Numbered from the stretch's first letter, positions 1-11,531 are shown. The stretch is DNA of 64,000 nucleotides from Isoetes taiwanensis (GCA_021234155.1 JAJEKV010000021.1:12025760-12089759), one strand, 5' to 3'. Numbers and translations are program-made. Notes: generated by a model from the sequence alone, not told the origin.

Positions 1-7
1 TAGCCCC

Positions 8-93
8 TTTTTTCTTGTATGGGTCCCATAACCTTTTTTGGTTTTCGAGGCGATAAAATTTATCTTTATCTTTATCTTTATCTTTATCTATGG
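8..93 (+). repeat. SINE-like 3' end with (TTTATC)n tail
   Basis: The stretch holds a GGGTCCCATAACC-type core and then a simple-repeat tail of TTTATC units at about 57-92. The same core recurs near 2.78, 4.11 and 43.58 kb, each time next to a different simple-repeat tail. That is the expected look of a SINE or a LINE 3' end. Only the 3' part lies in the window, so the head and any pol III promoter cannot be judged. Confidence 0.5.
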
Positions 94-1833
94 GAATCCT
101 ATATTGCATGTTATCACCTGGCAACAATACAGATAAATAATATGCCACCACGAAGGGTGGCTCATCCATCATCAATATGTACGACAACATAACTCCTACA
201 TAACATAGGAAATGCATCATAAACAAGGATTCTACCGGGCTCGGACTTAAGGGGTCAGGCGATGGTCGGGGCCTCCGGGATAACAAATGCACGAAGCATA
301 ACATGGCATAGGATGGCATAGAACAATGGCTAGGGTAATCCACTCCATCCGCCTCTCCTATGCACACTTTGCAGATAGGCTAAAACATGCTATGATGTGA
401 CTGTAGCCTTCCGGAGGCGCAAGCTCATGGACTCACCCTATGAGACTACTCCGGGTTACATCACCCCAGTCCAATGAGGCAGGTTAGGGAGGCGTCCCCA
501 AATTGCATTGAGGCAAATTGGGGTGGAAGTCCCAATTTGGGTGATCTAAAGTTAGCAGGTCTGCTTTGCCCAATCGATTTGGATCAGGTGGCAATTCTAG
601 ATTGGTTATCATTTACTAATTTAATATTTTAGCCTTTTTAATATTAGGTTAAGCCCTAAATTCGAATTAGGGTTTAGAGTTAGGTTTCCATCTTAATTAA
701 TGATTTACATAGCTTACCTTATCTTATGAATAATTAATGTACCATTAATTATTTGAAACGCTCCGTTAAAACACTTGAAATCAACAAATTTAAAAGCCTT
801 GAATAATGTTCATATTGAAATAAGGATAATAGTAACAAAATATTACTTAGAAACATTGGGGGTGTCGCCACCCTCATTGTCTGAAGACACTCTGACATGT
901 TCTGAGTCTCTAATGGAATATTCACTAAAGAATTTGGACAAAATGTCGTGCACATCACATGCACAACCATAAGAAAAAACGTTGGAAAGCGACATGTAAA
1001 TAACTCCGAAATTCTTCTAGGTCAATCTTAACTATGCTGGTCAATGGCAATCTCGGATTTCACTCCATCTGGAAGATAAAGGAAGCAAAGTGGGGTTAGT
1101 CCTGAGAAAGGACTAAGTGAGCAACTGTTACCTGGTCTAGATAATCTGGAAGAAACACTCTATTACAACACAACTTCATCAATTAATGTTATCCAGGGAT
1201 GATCAATCCCTCGCCGCTCACGCTCACCGCATTGCAGATTCGCGACAGATATGCGTTCACATACCATTCACCTGGTATGCACGTTGCTCAACCACTCCAG
1301 CCCTCCGGCAATGACGAAGGGGCGGGTTCATTCAAACACAATTATCTTAGCGCCTAGCACACAGCAAAAGAATACGACCATCTAGCACCAAAGCACAGCG
1401 GGAGTTGGAATCGATCGCGGCGGAGGGATTGGAAGCATCATCGGTTGCTTTAGAAACTTCGTGATTTGGTTACGATTTCAAGAGGTCGTGATCGGCAGTT
1501 CTCGGTTCCAGCTGCGCTTTGAATCAAGAGGGGTTTCTTTTTTTCCTATTATTATTTCATTCCCGATTGGCCGAGGGGCGGATACCGGGTCGATTATTAA
1601 CACCGACACTTAGTCTTTGGGTGAAACTAGGCGTGATTGGCCGACACACGGAAAGGGCTTCACATCCGACCACAATCTCGGGAAGAATAGCTACGAGGTT
1701 ATTTGATTTGATTTATGATTTAACGGATAGGTGCGGACCATCTCTGTTTGCCGACTCAAGCCCTATCCAAGCCTATTCAGCATCGAGATTCCAGCTCCAG
1801 CTCTGGCAACTGCCTATTTCGCAAGCTGCCAGA
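94..1833. other. No recognisable gene
   Basis: The open frames here are short (65-92 codons around 750-970), overlap on both strands and show no family motif. Composition is ordinary AT-rich intergenic DNA, slightly GC-richer at 1200-1500. I see no RNA gene or terminal repeat. Confidence 0.5.
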
Positions 1834-1937
1834 TTTTGCCTCCCTCCTTTGATTTGCTTGGCTCCCATATCCAGCTCTAGATAAACGTCACCTTTTGCCT
1901 CCATCCTTTGATTTGCCTGGCTCCCATATCCAGCTCT
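1834..1937 (+). repeat. Two-copy direct repeat, 45-bp unit
   Basis: A 45-bp unit at 1834-1878 recurs at 1893-1937 with two or three mismatches. It begins TTTTGCCTCC and ends CCATATCCAGCTCT. The copies are 59 bp apart start to start. It lies just upstream of the 148-codon frame at 2000 and may be leader or promoter sequence of whatever element that frame belonged to. Confidence 0.8.
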
Positions 1938-1999
1938 GTCTCTTCTTGCTTTGTCTAGCTGCTTTGACCTGCCTCTGTCTAGCAGCCTAGCCTTTTTCC

Positions 2000-2446
2000 A
2001 TGACCCGCAAGGCCAGAGAACTGGCGCGGCAGCAAATGAAACACCATACATCGCATGACGAGTTGCTTGATATTCCGCATCGTGTGGCCTCTTGCTTCGA
2101 GTTGGAATCGGACCAGGATATGATCACACAGTTTTGGGGCAAGGGATATTTTAACGGGCGGGAGGTCTGTGTTGAGCGGACCTACATGTATGATCTTCTT
2201 CATCTGCTGTACTCCACTATTTTGAAGCAGTCAGATTCACATGCACCTCAGGCTGCTGATGTGCCATTGTGCACTGATGCTAGTATACAGACTGAAGATC
2301 CATTTCATGTGCCGTCATGTGCTGATGCTAGTGTCCAGACTGCAGCGCCCCCGCATGTTCACACTGCGGTACAGCACAGCAGGAGGAGGGGCCACGCCAT
2401 TTGGTTCTTGGAACCGACCACCGGACACACAAGACCGAAGCTTTGA
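2000..2446 (+). CDS. 148-codon frame with a duplicated DASIQT/DASVQT segment
   Basis: This is an open frame from ATG at 2000 to TGA at 2446. The N-terminal half is charged (MTRKARELARQQMK) and is followed by an acidic-aromatic stretch. Residues around 78-115 contain a duplicated segment of about 18 residues with cores DASIQTE and DASVQTA. The following DNA reads, in another frame, as a LINE ORF1-like C-terminal domain. The simplest view is that this is the N-terminal part of a decayed LINE ORF1-like protein separated from its C-terminus by a frameshift. I do not recognise a host family. Alternative: an unrelated hypothetical gene. No intron or poly(A) signal was identified. Confidence 0.35.
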   Translation: MTRKARELARQQMKHHTSHDELLDIPHRVASCFELESDQDMITQFWGKGYFNGREVCVERTYMYDLLHLLYSTILKQSDSHAPQAADVPLCTDASIQTEDPFHVPSCADASVQTAAPPHVHTAVQHSRRRGHAIWFLEPTTGHTRPKL

Positions 2447-2735
2447 ATTTACGTATCATAGGGGTAGAGGAGATAAATCTTGAGAAGGACGGATTTGGAG
2501 GTCGCTAAGCAATTCTTCGTGGGGTTATGCATGTCCCGGCTATTGGGTGGTGTTCGCAGCTAGGGTGGGAAGCTTTGGCGTCCCGATCGACCTCGACACC
2601 TTCTAATTCGCTTTGGGATGGGTTGAGTCGCCTCGGTGTTCTTCGGCGACGAAATCATTTGAGGGGCACTACTTTTTCCTTGCGGGAAGATCTTTCTCCC
2701 ATGCGGCTATGCAATCGTCGGAATGAGTTGTGCAA
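2437..2735 (+). pseudogene. LINE ORF1-like C-terminal region, degenerate
   Basis: One frame reads NLRIIGVEEINLEKDG, then a stop near 2506, then continues to LRRRNHLRGTTFSLREDLSP and a basic NRRNELCKVRKEG. This order resembles the RRM-plus-C-terminal-domain layout of L1-type ORF1 RNA-binding proteins: a hydrophobic strand ending in GVEE, then an R-rich strand leading to an EDLSP helix and a basic end. The match is by pattern memory only. The final KEGRKEG residues are encoded by a GGAA microsatellite that belongs to the adjoining SINE tail. The frame is broken by at least one stop and is out of phase with the 2000-2446 frame. Confidence 0.4.
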
Positions 2736-2900
2736 GGTTAGGAAGGAAGGAAGGAAGGAAGGTACTTTTATCGTCCACACGGAGACCAATCGGTCTATGG
2801 GACCCAATACAAAAACAAAAAAAGCGGACACGCCCGGATTAAAAACCCCGCCAGAAGGGTTTTCGAGGGAAAACCGTGGCGACAATCGGCCCACCGACAA
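2736..2900 (-). repeat. SINE-like element, minus orientation, (CCTT)n tail
   Basis: A (GGAA)n run at 2736-2762 on the plus strand is the reverse complement of a CCTT tail. It is followed by GTCCACACGGAGACCAATCG and GGGACCCAATAC, the reverse complement of the core seen near 4.13 kb. Past an A-rich tract comes GGATTAAAAACCCCGCC and a GGTTTTCGAGGGAAAACC hairpin, both shared with sequence near 30.54 and 39.86 kb. The head boundary is uncertain. Confidence 0.5.
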
Positions 2901-4040
2901 CCGTGCTAATCATATAAAATGCGTAAAACATCCCAATATATCTGGTCATGCACCACCCCCGTAGTGCCTAGTCACGGACAGCCAAAGGGGCAAATGTGAC
3001 CTCGCAGTCCGGTACTTCTGGATGTATGACCCGTGGCACGCGTCGACGGTGTGTTCATCGCAAATGCAAAGGGCACGTCCGGGCCGTACTAAGGGAGCGT
3101 GATCGGCCCGGTCGACCGAACACCGGGCAACTCGAAAGTGTGAGACTCATCCTCAATGGCACCCGTTTGATAAAAGACGGGACCGAGCCTGTCCCGGCGG
3201 GCTCCCCAATCCACCGCCTGCCTCGATCGCGAAGATGGTGGGCACCTGTCGCGAATAGAGGCAATGAGTTCAAGGCTTTTCAGGGGCACTCGGGAACGCA
3301 GTAGAGCCGTGGGCCCCGCTAACACGGGTTGATGTGCTCCTTGTAATGGGCCATTTTGACCCGCTTTAGAGCAATGGGGTCCCGAGCTTGCCAAGGAAAC
3401 AAGCATCTAGGGTACTCCCGCCAGTCGCCACGACGGGCGCCCACCAGACGATTCGCGGCTCCTCGCGACGTTCCATCGGGCGAACCATCGATCTCTCTTA
3501 CCCCTCCAACAAGGCCCTAAGCCGCTGCGGACTCATGGCCACAAGAAAGCCAGTCTGCGGGAGCCGAGCATCACCCATAGTAACCACTTTCGAAAATAGA
3601 CGATGTGTCTATCAGGGGGCCCACCTGGAAGCGGCAAGAATCATTTCAGCTGCAGCAGACCGATAGGGGACTGAAGGTTTCACCCCAAGTGCCCGTGCCA
3701 AAAATGCCTTCTGCACTGCGCCCAAGTCATTCGTGTCGCCAAGAGGCAGTAGGGCCCCAAACCTCGACCCGCATTTAAGGACAAGGCTCGCACCCGCCCT
3801 AGCAGATGTGACTGATGGCCCCAATCATATAGCTCCCCGCCTCGGGTGACTGTGAGGGAAGCCCGTCAACACAAGAAATGGGCGGTATCCGAGGAGGAGC
3901 AGCAATTATCCTAGACCATTGGCCTTCTAATCAGGTGGGGGAGGCTATGTTTAGGGTCTCTCAAAGATAGCTTGATACTATATTATGAGAACAAATAGCT
4001 TTCATTTGGTTTGGGCGCTTGCCCTCAAAGATGTATATAT
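2901..4040. other. GC-rich stretch, no recognisable gene
   Basis: About 3000-3900 is clearly GC-richer than the surrounding DNA. It has several overlapping open frames of 70-105 codons on both strands (for example 2996-3304 plus, 3089-3406 minus, 3388-3666 plus, 3612-3824 minus). None shows a family motif. High GC alone lengthens open frames, so I do not call a gene. It could be degraded element body or a methylation-resistant host fragment. Confidence 0.4.
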
Positions 4041-4052
4041 ATACTAATTTAG

Positions 4053-4175
4053 GCTTCTGTGATGGGGCTTTGTCCCCGAGCTTTTGTTTGGGCTTACACC
4101 CCTCTTTCATGTACTGGTCCCATAACCCGATTGGGTTTCCGTGGACGTTAAAAATCTTCTTCTTCTTCTTCTTAT
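4053..4175 (+). repeat. SINE-like element with (CTT)n tail
   Basis: A GGGCTTTGTCCCCGAGC / TTTGGGCTTACACCCC segment is followed by the core ACTGGTCCCATAACC and GGGTTTCCGTGGACGTTAAA, and then a (CTT)n tail at about 4155-4173. The core matches the copies near 1-93, 2.78 kb (inverted) and 43.58 kb (inverted). It is the cleanest plus-strand copy in the window. Confidence 0.55.
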
Positions 4176-4354
4176 CTTTTTATTTCCCATTTTAGCATGC
4201 AAGACGTAATAATAAAACATGAACATAAGGAAACAAGACAATACTTAACAAGATATGATCTAAGGAAATGGAAAGAAATAAACACCATAGGGTAATTTAG
4301 AAGGAAAGCGTTGCAAGTGCAAAAATATGGCTTAGACAGAATTCCAAGCAAAAT

Positions 4355-4425
4355 ATAAGTTCCAGGCTGGAATTGAACTTGGGTCTTTGGGACAATTGTT
4401 CTAATCCTTAACCAACTACACTTAT
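4355..4425 (-). other. tRNA-like sequence with A-box and B-box-like motifs
   Basis: On the minus strand, TAGTTGGTTAAGG (4406-4418) resembles a pol III A box and AAGTTCAATTCC (4369-4380) resembles a B box. The flanking hexamers ATAAGT and ACTTAT could pair as an acceptor-like stem over a 71-nt span. The anticodon and T stems do not pair well, so this is not called as a functional tRNA. A degraded tRNA or SINE head is more likely. Confidence 0.25.
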
Positions 4426-4429
4426 TGAA

Positions 4430-5140
4430 TTAAAAACTAGAGATTAAATAAAAACGAAATCGAAAGGAATTAAAAAGGCCATAACAGAAGCTTGAGTTGT
4501 GCGGAACAGGGCCGGAATTAGCAAACATGATCGGAACAAGCAGGGAAGGAGCGGAACAGGCCTGTTTTGAGTCAGGAGTAAACTCCGGTTGGAGCCTGCA
4601 GAAAAGTTTAGGTCTACCGGTTTGCTGGCTTTGGCAGCAGTTTGGAAGCAAAGGAAAACAAAAAGACATCGCTTCCTGGCTGGGCTCAGCAATGAATATG
4701 GAGTTCTAAACCCTGTAGCCAATTCTGGACATGCTTCTTGAGTAGACAGCAAGATAGTTAGAAGGAAAACCAAAAACAAAGCCGACATCAATCCTCCACT
4801 AAGACAAACAAGTAAACAATGACGATCAAGCCATCACAGATTTTCATGGATCTTTGGCTCCAGTTTAACCCATCAGATCCAATCTTCCTCTTCTATCACA
4901 ATGCTCGATAGCGCAGGCAGAAACCTCTGGAATTTCGATCCAAACAGACGTTTTTCCTTTTATTACTACTTTATAATCCTAAAGTTAAGGAAAATATCCT
5001 CCCCTTTCCTATTAATAATAAATAATAAAAGTCTTCCTTTTCCTAGCTTCGCTATTCAAATCCCGTATTCCATCAAATATCTAATATACCATAGTATGAA
5101 TACCGTGTTTACCTTATTTCTCAACCATTGCTATTCTCCA
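4430..5140. other. No recognisable gene
   Basis: Short frames on both strands carry no motif. Part of this DNA may be the U5 side of the minus-strand LTR that starts at 5275, but I cannot place its end. Confidence 0.35.
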
Positions 5141-5275
5141 TAATTAAATATTCCTACCCTAGGGTTAAGACTTAATCGTTAACTTGTCCGTCAACCCCCT
5201 AGGTGTGTCACATTATTCATAGTGACGTGTCATGTATTTATACCCAAAAGGCATATAAATACGTGGAACGTCACA
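5141..5275 (-). repeat. Start of a minus-strand gypsy LTR (U3 side)
   Basis: Read on the minus strand, a purine-rich AAGGTGGAGAGAA tract (a polypurine-tract candidate) is followed directly by TGTGACGTTCCACG, a typical LTR start. A TATA-like GTATAAATAC lies about 30 bp in. The coding remnant next to it (5286-5375) reads toward this LTR, as a 3' LTR requires. The far end is not resolved, so only the first part is marked. Confidence 0.4.
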
Positions 5276-5285
5276 TTCTCTCCAC

Positions 5286-5375
5286 CTTAAAAACAAAATC
5301 CCTCTCGAGGACTGATGTTGTATCCTCGTTTGATAAGTGGGTCCACTTAACCAAGTAGGACAGGTGAGTGGTATT
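5286..5375 (-). pseudogene. Gypsy pol 3' remnant, chromodomain-like
   Basis: Minus-strand translation gives HLSYLVKWTHLSNEDTTSVL followed by ERDF. This has the YLVKWxxLxxEDxTxxxE pattern seen at the end of chromovirus integrases. It sits about 10 bp upstream of a probable polypurine tract and LTR on the same strand. The LINE at 5661-18901 is inserted just beyond it, so the rest of this older gypsy element is cut off or too decayed to read. Confidence 0.45.
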
Positions 5376-5674
5376 GTCCTTTGGGATATTCACATAATCC
5401 CTTGGAATATGTAAGTTCATTTGTGGAACTTAATGACGTTTAGGCACTAAAGTAATGGTTGGAAACACTTTGCCCCAAGGAGGAGGTGACTAGTCAACAA
5501 TGGTTGGATTCCATTGGACCGTTATGGTAGAACAACTCCAAAAGAGGGTAGGCCACCATCAATTTGACAGGCGTGTGGCACAGATAATAATCATGGCCAT
5601 ATAGGCGGTGAAGTTTGGCACAAAATAATACTAAAGTTTGTACTCTAGATCAATTAGAGTAAAGTGTTGACATT

Positions 5675-5675
<1 letters not shown>

Positions 5676-5706
<31 letters not shown>
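5676..5706 (-). repeat. Poly(A) tail of the LINE (31 T on plus strand)
   Basis: An uninterrupted run of 31 T follows the left target-site duplication. On the minus strand it is the LINE poly(A) tail, preceded by TTTGCCGTCCTTC. A similar ACCTTC-poly(A) junction occurs at 59.5 kb. The still-uninterrupted run suggests a fairly recent insertion. Confidence 0.9.
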
Positions 5707-5707
<1 letters not shown>

Positions 5708-5854
5708 AAGGACGGCAAACTCTTATTCAATATTCCAGAAGAAGTACACACGTAGATGCAGAGACAGGAATAAAATCTCAGCAGACAAAGATAATCCACT
5801 GAGTGCAGCCACCTGTCTATGCATAAGATAAGATACCCAAATATTCCTCAAAAA

Positions 5855-6013
5855 TCAAACGTTTTTCTCAGGAGCAAGCTGAGAACATAGGTATGCCTTC
5901 ACCAATCTGTCTTGCGCCTCGTGAAGAAGTTGGTCGACACCAATTGATAAGCCTTTGAAGATACACATTCGCCTTCTTTTCCAAATAGACCACAACAACC
6001 AGCCTGAAGCTAA
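5855..6013 (-). pseudogene. LINE ORF2 C-terminal end
   Basis: This is the last part of LINE ORF2, downstream of the DNA transposon. It translates as GLASGWLLWSIWKRRRMCIF and continues to a stop at 5855. The W-L-L-W-x-I-W-K-R pattern is typical of the tail of plant L1 ORF2 after the zf-RVT domain. Upstream the frame runs straight into the transposon, whose TSD GAAGCTAA (6006-6013) is LINE sequence. Confidence 0.75.
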
Positions 6014-6028
6014 CCCGGGGGGTTCACC
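6014..6028 (+). repeat. Left terminal inverted repeat
   Basis: CCCGGGGGGTTCACC, exactly complementary to 13363-13377. The 8 bp just outside, GAAGCTAA, are duplicated at 13378. Confidence 0.9.
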
Positions 6029-6500
6029 TTTGTTTTCCGTACAAAACATGTGCGTGGGCAATGAAGGGGTTTTTTTGCCATTTTGAAGTACGTATACCTA
6101 AGGAGCGCCTTACGTTTTGGCGCCCGATCTGCTGTATATCCACGGGTTCAGGGCGCATTCGATGCAGGTGGAGGGACTTACAAATACGTTAAGGGGGCTT
6201 TGAAGCTTTGATCAAAACTGGAGGACAGATACGTTTAAGGGTTCTTGCATTTCCGGAGTTATGTTTTGAATTTTTTTTTTCCCAAAGTCTGAGTTTTGCC
6301 TCACAAAACCTGTTTTATAGTTTCTTATCAACGGATTAGAAGTACTTTTTTTAAAACACGTAAGACATTCTTTGAGGATTCGTCTCTGTTTAGTTTTGTT
6401 CTTTGAGATTCCCGTGCCTCCATTTCGGTCCTTTCTACAAGTTTTGTACGCATATTTACGCTCTAATATTTGATGCTTCTTATTTGCGAGGTTGACAAAA

Positions 6501-9500
6501 ATGGAGAAGGCGGTAGTCATCAAGTTGAATGATGGGTGTGGAGTTGTGGCCCGACCTTGGCCTTGTCATCGCCTCTCCCACGAGTGCACTTATGCGGATG
6601 TCTGGCGAAATAAGGCGGGACGGGTTGCTAAAGGATGACAAAGAATTTGCATTTCTTGGAGATAGGGAAGTGGCCTTCACACCAAAGGCGGGGAGCTAAG
6701 GTTTAAGGTTTCTACTTGACGAGATTACAATCAAGGTGGTTGGGGAGCATGCACATAAAAGGCAAAGGACTGCGGTTGAAAGCATTGCATCTCTAAATCA
6801 CCAATTTGTGATGATAGGCAGCTGTCATAGCCGAGGATCGGACCAATGAAGAGGTAAGCGGCGATGAACTCCATCTAGTTGAAAATGCTTCCTTTTTAGA
6901 TGATGTGCCGGATCTGAATTGACAAAGGGCAAGTTGCTATCCAAGTTAGCAACTAAATTTGATGTTGCCGGATGGCAACATGCCGATGAAGAAGTTGAGC
7001 GGGGAAGTTGAAGCAAAGAAATCGAAAGGACGGTTTGAATTGTGCTCTTATGATGTCCATGGTAAAAGCGGTATTTTTCTATTTGGTGTATTGAATGTGA
7101 AAAGAAATATGGGAAAGGCGGAGATGATACCATGTGTAACTTTGAACGCAGACCATCTAAATTCAAGGGCCATCTTTGAGAATTATGAGCGTAACCTCAA
7201 GGTTGAAGAAAAGGGTGCCGGGGGTCCTGCAGATCGAGGAAACGGAGGATCAGCCTTGTAATGAAGAGGAAGAGTTGCATGTATCCAAAGAGAACCAAGC
7301 TCTAGTTGAAAGTACGTTTTTCTTTGCCATTGCAAAGTTTCAAGAGGAAACTAGAGTATTCGATGTTGTGTTTAAGCTTTACGAGAATACCATTGGTGGA
7401 TTTGTAAGTGTTGAAGACATTCAGTATCATTTGTGTCATGTGTGAAAGGCTCCTTGAGTTGTTTCCCAAATCTGGAAGTCTCGTTGGCCATATGAAAGAC
7501 CATATTCTCTCAAAAAGAGGCGTGCGTGCATGCCGTCATGAATATTGAGAAGGATTAGGATGAGCAAAGAACAAGAGGTGGGCGGCCCAAGAAATCTGCT
7601 GAACCAGACCCGAATCAAGGGAGTTTGCTTAAGTTTTTTGCAAAGGGTGCGCTACATTTTATTTGCTACAAGTGTTCATATTTTACCTTGTTTTTCTTAC
7701 TGATTTTTACTTTGCTCCTTTACCTTCTATACCTTGTTTTTCTCACTGATTTTTACTTTGCCTTGTTTTTGCGGTAAAATGACCCCTCCATCTGAGCAGC
7801 CAAGCATCATCAAGTAATAGTTCACGTGAGTATACAAAACTGCCTTGTAAGCCTTGTAACATTTATTGTATTGTAAGTTTGTAGATTATTTAGACTTCGT
7901 TGTCTTTCCCCAACAGAAACATCTTTGGCTTTACTATGTTGGGGCTTTTGGCAAAACAAATATAAGTATGGTGGGAAGTATGGAGATAAAGCCAAGGATT
8001 TAAGACCCTTTCTGCATGAGCTGAAAATGGGAACAAAATGGTATTGTGAACCTACATTGCAGCATACATTAGTGGTTGGGCAGAATGTAATCCATGTTAG
8101 TGGCACGTTTAGGCATACGAAGTGCAAGAGGATTAGCCTTAGTGGTGAACCCTTTGTTAATTATCAATGTTCACTTTGTGCTGCTATTCCGAAGGAAAAA
8201 GATTTTTACATGAGGGTGCATAGGCAAACTGATGATAAGGTAGCAAGGGGACTTAGAACTACTAAATTACGTATTAGATCAGATTATCTGAATAGCATAG
8301 AGGTTAAAAAAATGGCTAGGTCTGCTGGGTCTGAGATAAGGAAGTTGAAAGCAGAGTTAATGTTTTCCCGAATGAGAGTTGTGGCATTGTCAATGAAGGA
8401 AAGGTCACTTAGAGGAAGTTTGGAGGAGTCCATGAACAGAAAGGATGTGAACAGATTTTGCCAAGACATAGTGGAGGCACATCGGCAAGGAAAATTTAGT
8501 GGTAGGCCAGCTTTGTGGGATTTTTTAAGGGACATAGCTCAAAACATAATCAGACCTGGCCATAGAAGAAGATATAGAGAAACCACGCGAAAGCATTGTT
8601 TGAAACAATAAAGATTTGGGGAGGGAGAAGAATGCACAATTTTCTTTCTCTAAACTTTGCGGGGCCCAAGTATGTCCACCACGATCGCGCTCTACGAGAA
8701 AGCTTCTTTTACAAAGTCGATTATCGGGGAAGACACATTCAAGCATCTTGCTCAAACCTATTCTCGACACATGCAACGCGTCCGTGACTTGATTTGGGTG
8801 GAATTCCAGCAATTGTGGTAGAGGATGAGACCGTGGTGAAAGAGGCTGCGTTTCGTTGGATTCCTAGAGATGATTGTTTACTAGGCTTTTGTGGAAAGAA
8901 GGAAGGACATGTCTGCAATGGCACCTTTGAGGTGATTGTTGGCTGCAATGAAGAGGGCTACAATGTCATTACGAAGGCCTTCGAGGAGAATGTGATTTCT
9001 CACTATGCAAGAGTTCTTATTGTAAACCCATTGCACAAGAAGCTGCCCAAGCTTGTCCTTGCTATTATTCTTACGTGTAATAGATTCGATCACCTTGAAG
9101 TAAGATGTCAGTGGAACCGAATCCAGGAGTTGTGGAATGCACACTTGAGAATGGTAGTTGGCCCTCTAATCGACCCACGGCTTCGGATGGAGATTCAAGA
9201 CGAAGAGCATGCATGTTTGAGGACTACACATCAAAGGGCTCTAGGGACTCTACATTTGAAGTGCCATGGATTGGTTGGCCTTTAAGTGCCTCAATTAATG
9301 ATGATGTTTATGGCCTGCATGATCAAGATTTCGTGCACAATGGCAAGAAGCTTGTCAATCCGTTGGACAGTGCATCTAGAAGATTGTACTTAGGGAACGA
9401 GCTAGTCACTCTTAATGACATACACCATGTCTTTGAGTTGTGCCAAGGGAGGCATGGGCTGGAACTTGGAGATGTGAAGCGGCGGGGAGGCAAAAGCGGA

Positions 9501-11531
9501 GGGCTGCCCAACGCCTTGCCTCTAGAAAGGTTCAAGGGTGCTTGGGCGACCTCGAGAAATGGAATGCTGAGCCCACCATTTCGAATTTGGGGACAAAAGT
9601 TTATTTGGAAATTGTGGCGACCTATATTGACATCTTCTTGTCACCTACTATGGACCTAAGAGCAAGGGTTAAGGGCTGCCTTGATTTCCTTTTTTTTAGG
9701 TGTGCAAGAATAGCTTTTGCTTCTTTTAGTTTGGATTGGTAACTGAAATTCTGGGAATTTGCTAATGATTCAAGTTCTTGTTCATAACAGACTTTGGAGG
9801 CTATGGTTGAAGGACCAAAGCACGTATTCGTTGAGTAAAAACTTCATTAGTCGGGAAACTTTCATAGATGTGCAATTGTCATGTCATTTTGTTGTCTTTG
9901 CTCATTAAGTATTTCGAGGGATAAATTTGGGCATTTAGAGTTGCCCTTACGATTACGAGGATCGGACGTGGTGCGAAAACTTCTTCTCCAAAGTGGGTGG
10001 CATGGTGCGTAATGAGAGGTCGTATGATGGGGCAGACTTGTTGGAGAGTGCCTCTGCTTTGAATCATATCTCTGAATTTCAGGCTGCCACGACCCTCTTA
10101 TTTCCGGCAGCTCATGTCAAGCAAGAGCACATTTGGCAGGAGTTAGAAAAAAAGGTAGATACTGATGGTAAAGTGCTGAACTGTGACCTTTCAGATTTCA
10201 GTGGCGTGGATACGGACGAGAAGATTGTTCTTTGCTTTAAAGGAAGGGCTTATTCTTCGCACAAGAATTGTGCGAGAGTGTCGGTATTACATGCGGGCAG
10301 GCGATCCATGGTTTAATGAACCATGGAAATTTGAGGATTGCTTTAAAAGTAATTTCTCGCTAGACTTGAGTTCTAACATTGTAGGAGATGAGACCGATGT
10401 TGTGGAAGAGAGCCCGCGGAGCCTCAAGGTGAAGAAGTAGTAAGTGAGGCTGATGTGGCGGATCTGAATTACGTCATGTATTTGATGAAATGTTGGGCCG
10501 AATGTGAAAGGAAAAAGCCCTCTCATGTATCTTGGCATGTTGAGATGGAAGGGAAGAGAATCTTTAAGTCAACCATTGTGAGTCATTTAAATGGAAACCC
10601 GTGGCTTTGAAGGATAGGTTGACTAGAGTTAGGACTTTGGTATATTCCATTGAAGATAATAATGTTAGTGCTGAGACTCTACTAGGCATTGGAGCGGTGT
10701 GTGGTCTACTTTGAAGAACACATGGAAGAAAGCGGTGGTACCACGGACTAGACATGCTACTGACCAAAAAAGAAGCGTAAATGTGTGTGTCAATTCAAAA
10801 GGTTTGGTACCTTGGAAGGGTATTGAGCATGAGGAGGAAGTCTGGCAGTGCGTGGAGAGAGAGTAGAGAGCCCGTGGACTTGGTTAAACGCCCTTCCTTT
10901 GAAGTTCAGCTAAATCTAGCATATTACAGAAAACACGTTGGCAAGGATGCCAAGTCCATATGGTTTACATACGATCGTAGATAATAGACTCATAGACCTT
11001 GAGTCTATCATATCCTGCATGTTTAAAATATGACCCGCCAAAAACATTTACCATTTGCATGATAATGATAGGGTACAGCTGAATAAGTTTGTACGTGAGC
11101 AAAATAATGGTAGGATTGTGCTGTCATTAGGGCCACTAAATGGTTATAGTCTGCTACTAACTATTATTTCTTTTTGTTTTGTAGGGGACAAGGGAAAGCA
11201 AAAGCTTTAGGGAATCTGGCGGTGAGGCGGATATTTGTTCCCAATTGTAGTGTATTATCAAATAACATGCATTTGTTTAATTATGGAAGCGGATACTCCT
11301 TATGGCAGCATGGTAAGACTACATTTTGCCATTTATATTTTAGCCTTAAGAGAAGAAGTATCAGCCCTCAAAAAAACCAAGAACTTCGGCTTGGTTTACT
11401 TTATGAGATGCCGACTACATGATGGTGAAGGTTTGAAAGGAGAAGACAATGGGAAAGATAACAAGAATAATTTCATGTCCTATCGGCGACAACTTAGTTT
11501 TAAGATAGTATTACGGTTTGAAGTTGCATAA
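6501..11531 (+). pseudogene. Large transposase with zinc finger and DDE-like core, degenerate
   Basis: This appears to catalyse movement of the surrounding 7.36-kb element. Translated blocks in order: an N-terminal block from ATG 6501 (MEKAVVIKLNDGCG); an AT-hook-like GRPKKSAEPD near 7575-7605; a block at 7925-8611 with HTKCKRI and YQCSLC cysteine pairs, then a basic helical region; WGGRRMHNFLSLNFAGP at about 8607-8672; IPAIVVEDETVVKEAAF (8803-8853), where the acidic VVEDET is a candidate catalytic site; NPLHKKLPKLVLAIILTCNR (about 9027-9084); QDFVHNGKKLVNPL near 9325-9366; RETFIDVQLSCHFVVLL near 9855-9900; FFSKVGGMVRNERSYDG near 9983-10030; and further blocks to about 11090. Block order and spacing look like a long transposase family I remember from cnidarian and other invertebrate genomes, but I cannot name its superfamily. 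At least five frame changes or stops break it. Some gaps (around 7620-7905, 9670-9790, 11080-11185) may be introns. Confidence 0.7.

Noticed and set aside
4355-4425. Functional tRNA gene
   Set aside because: Anticodon and T stems do not pair properly; kept only as a tRNA-like motif.
7925-8611. 228-codon open frame as an independent host gene
   Set aside because: Its reading continues in neighbouring frames into transposase blocks and it lies inside a TIR/TSD-bounded transposon, so it is one piece of the broken transposase.
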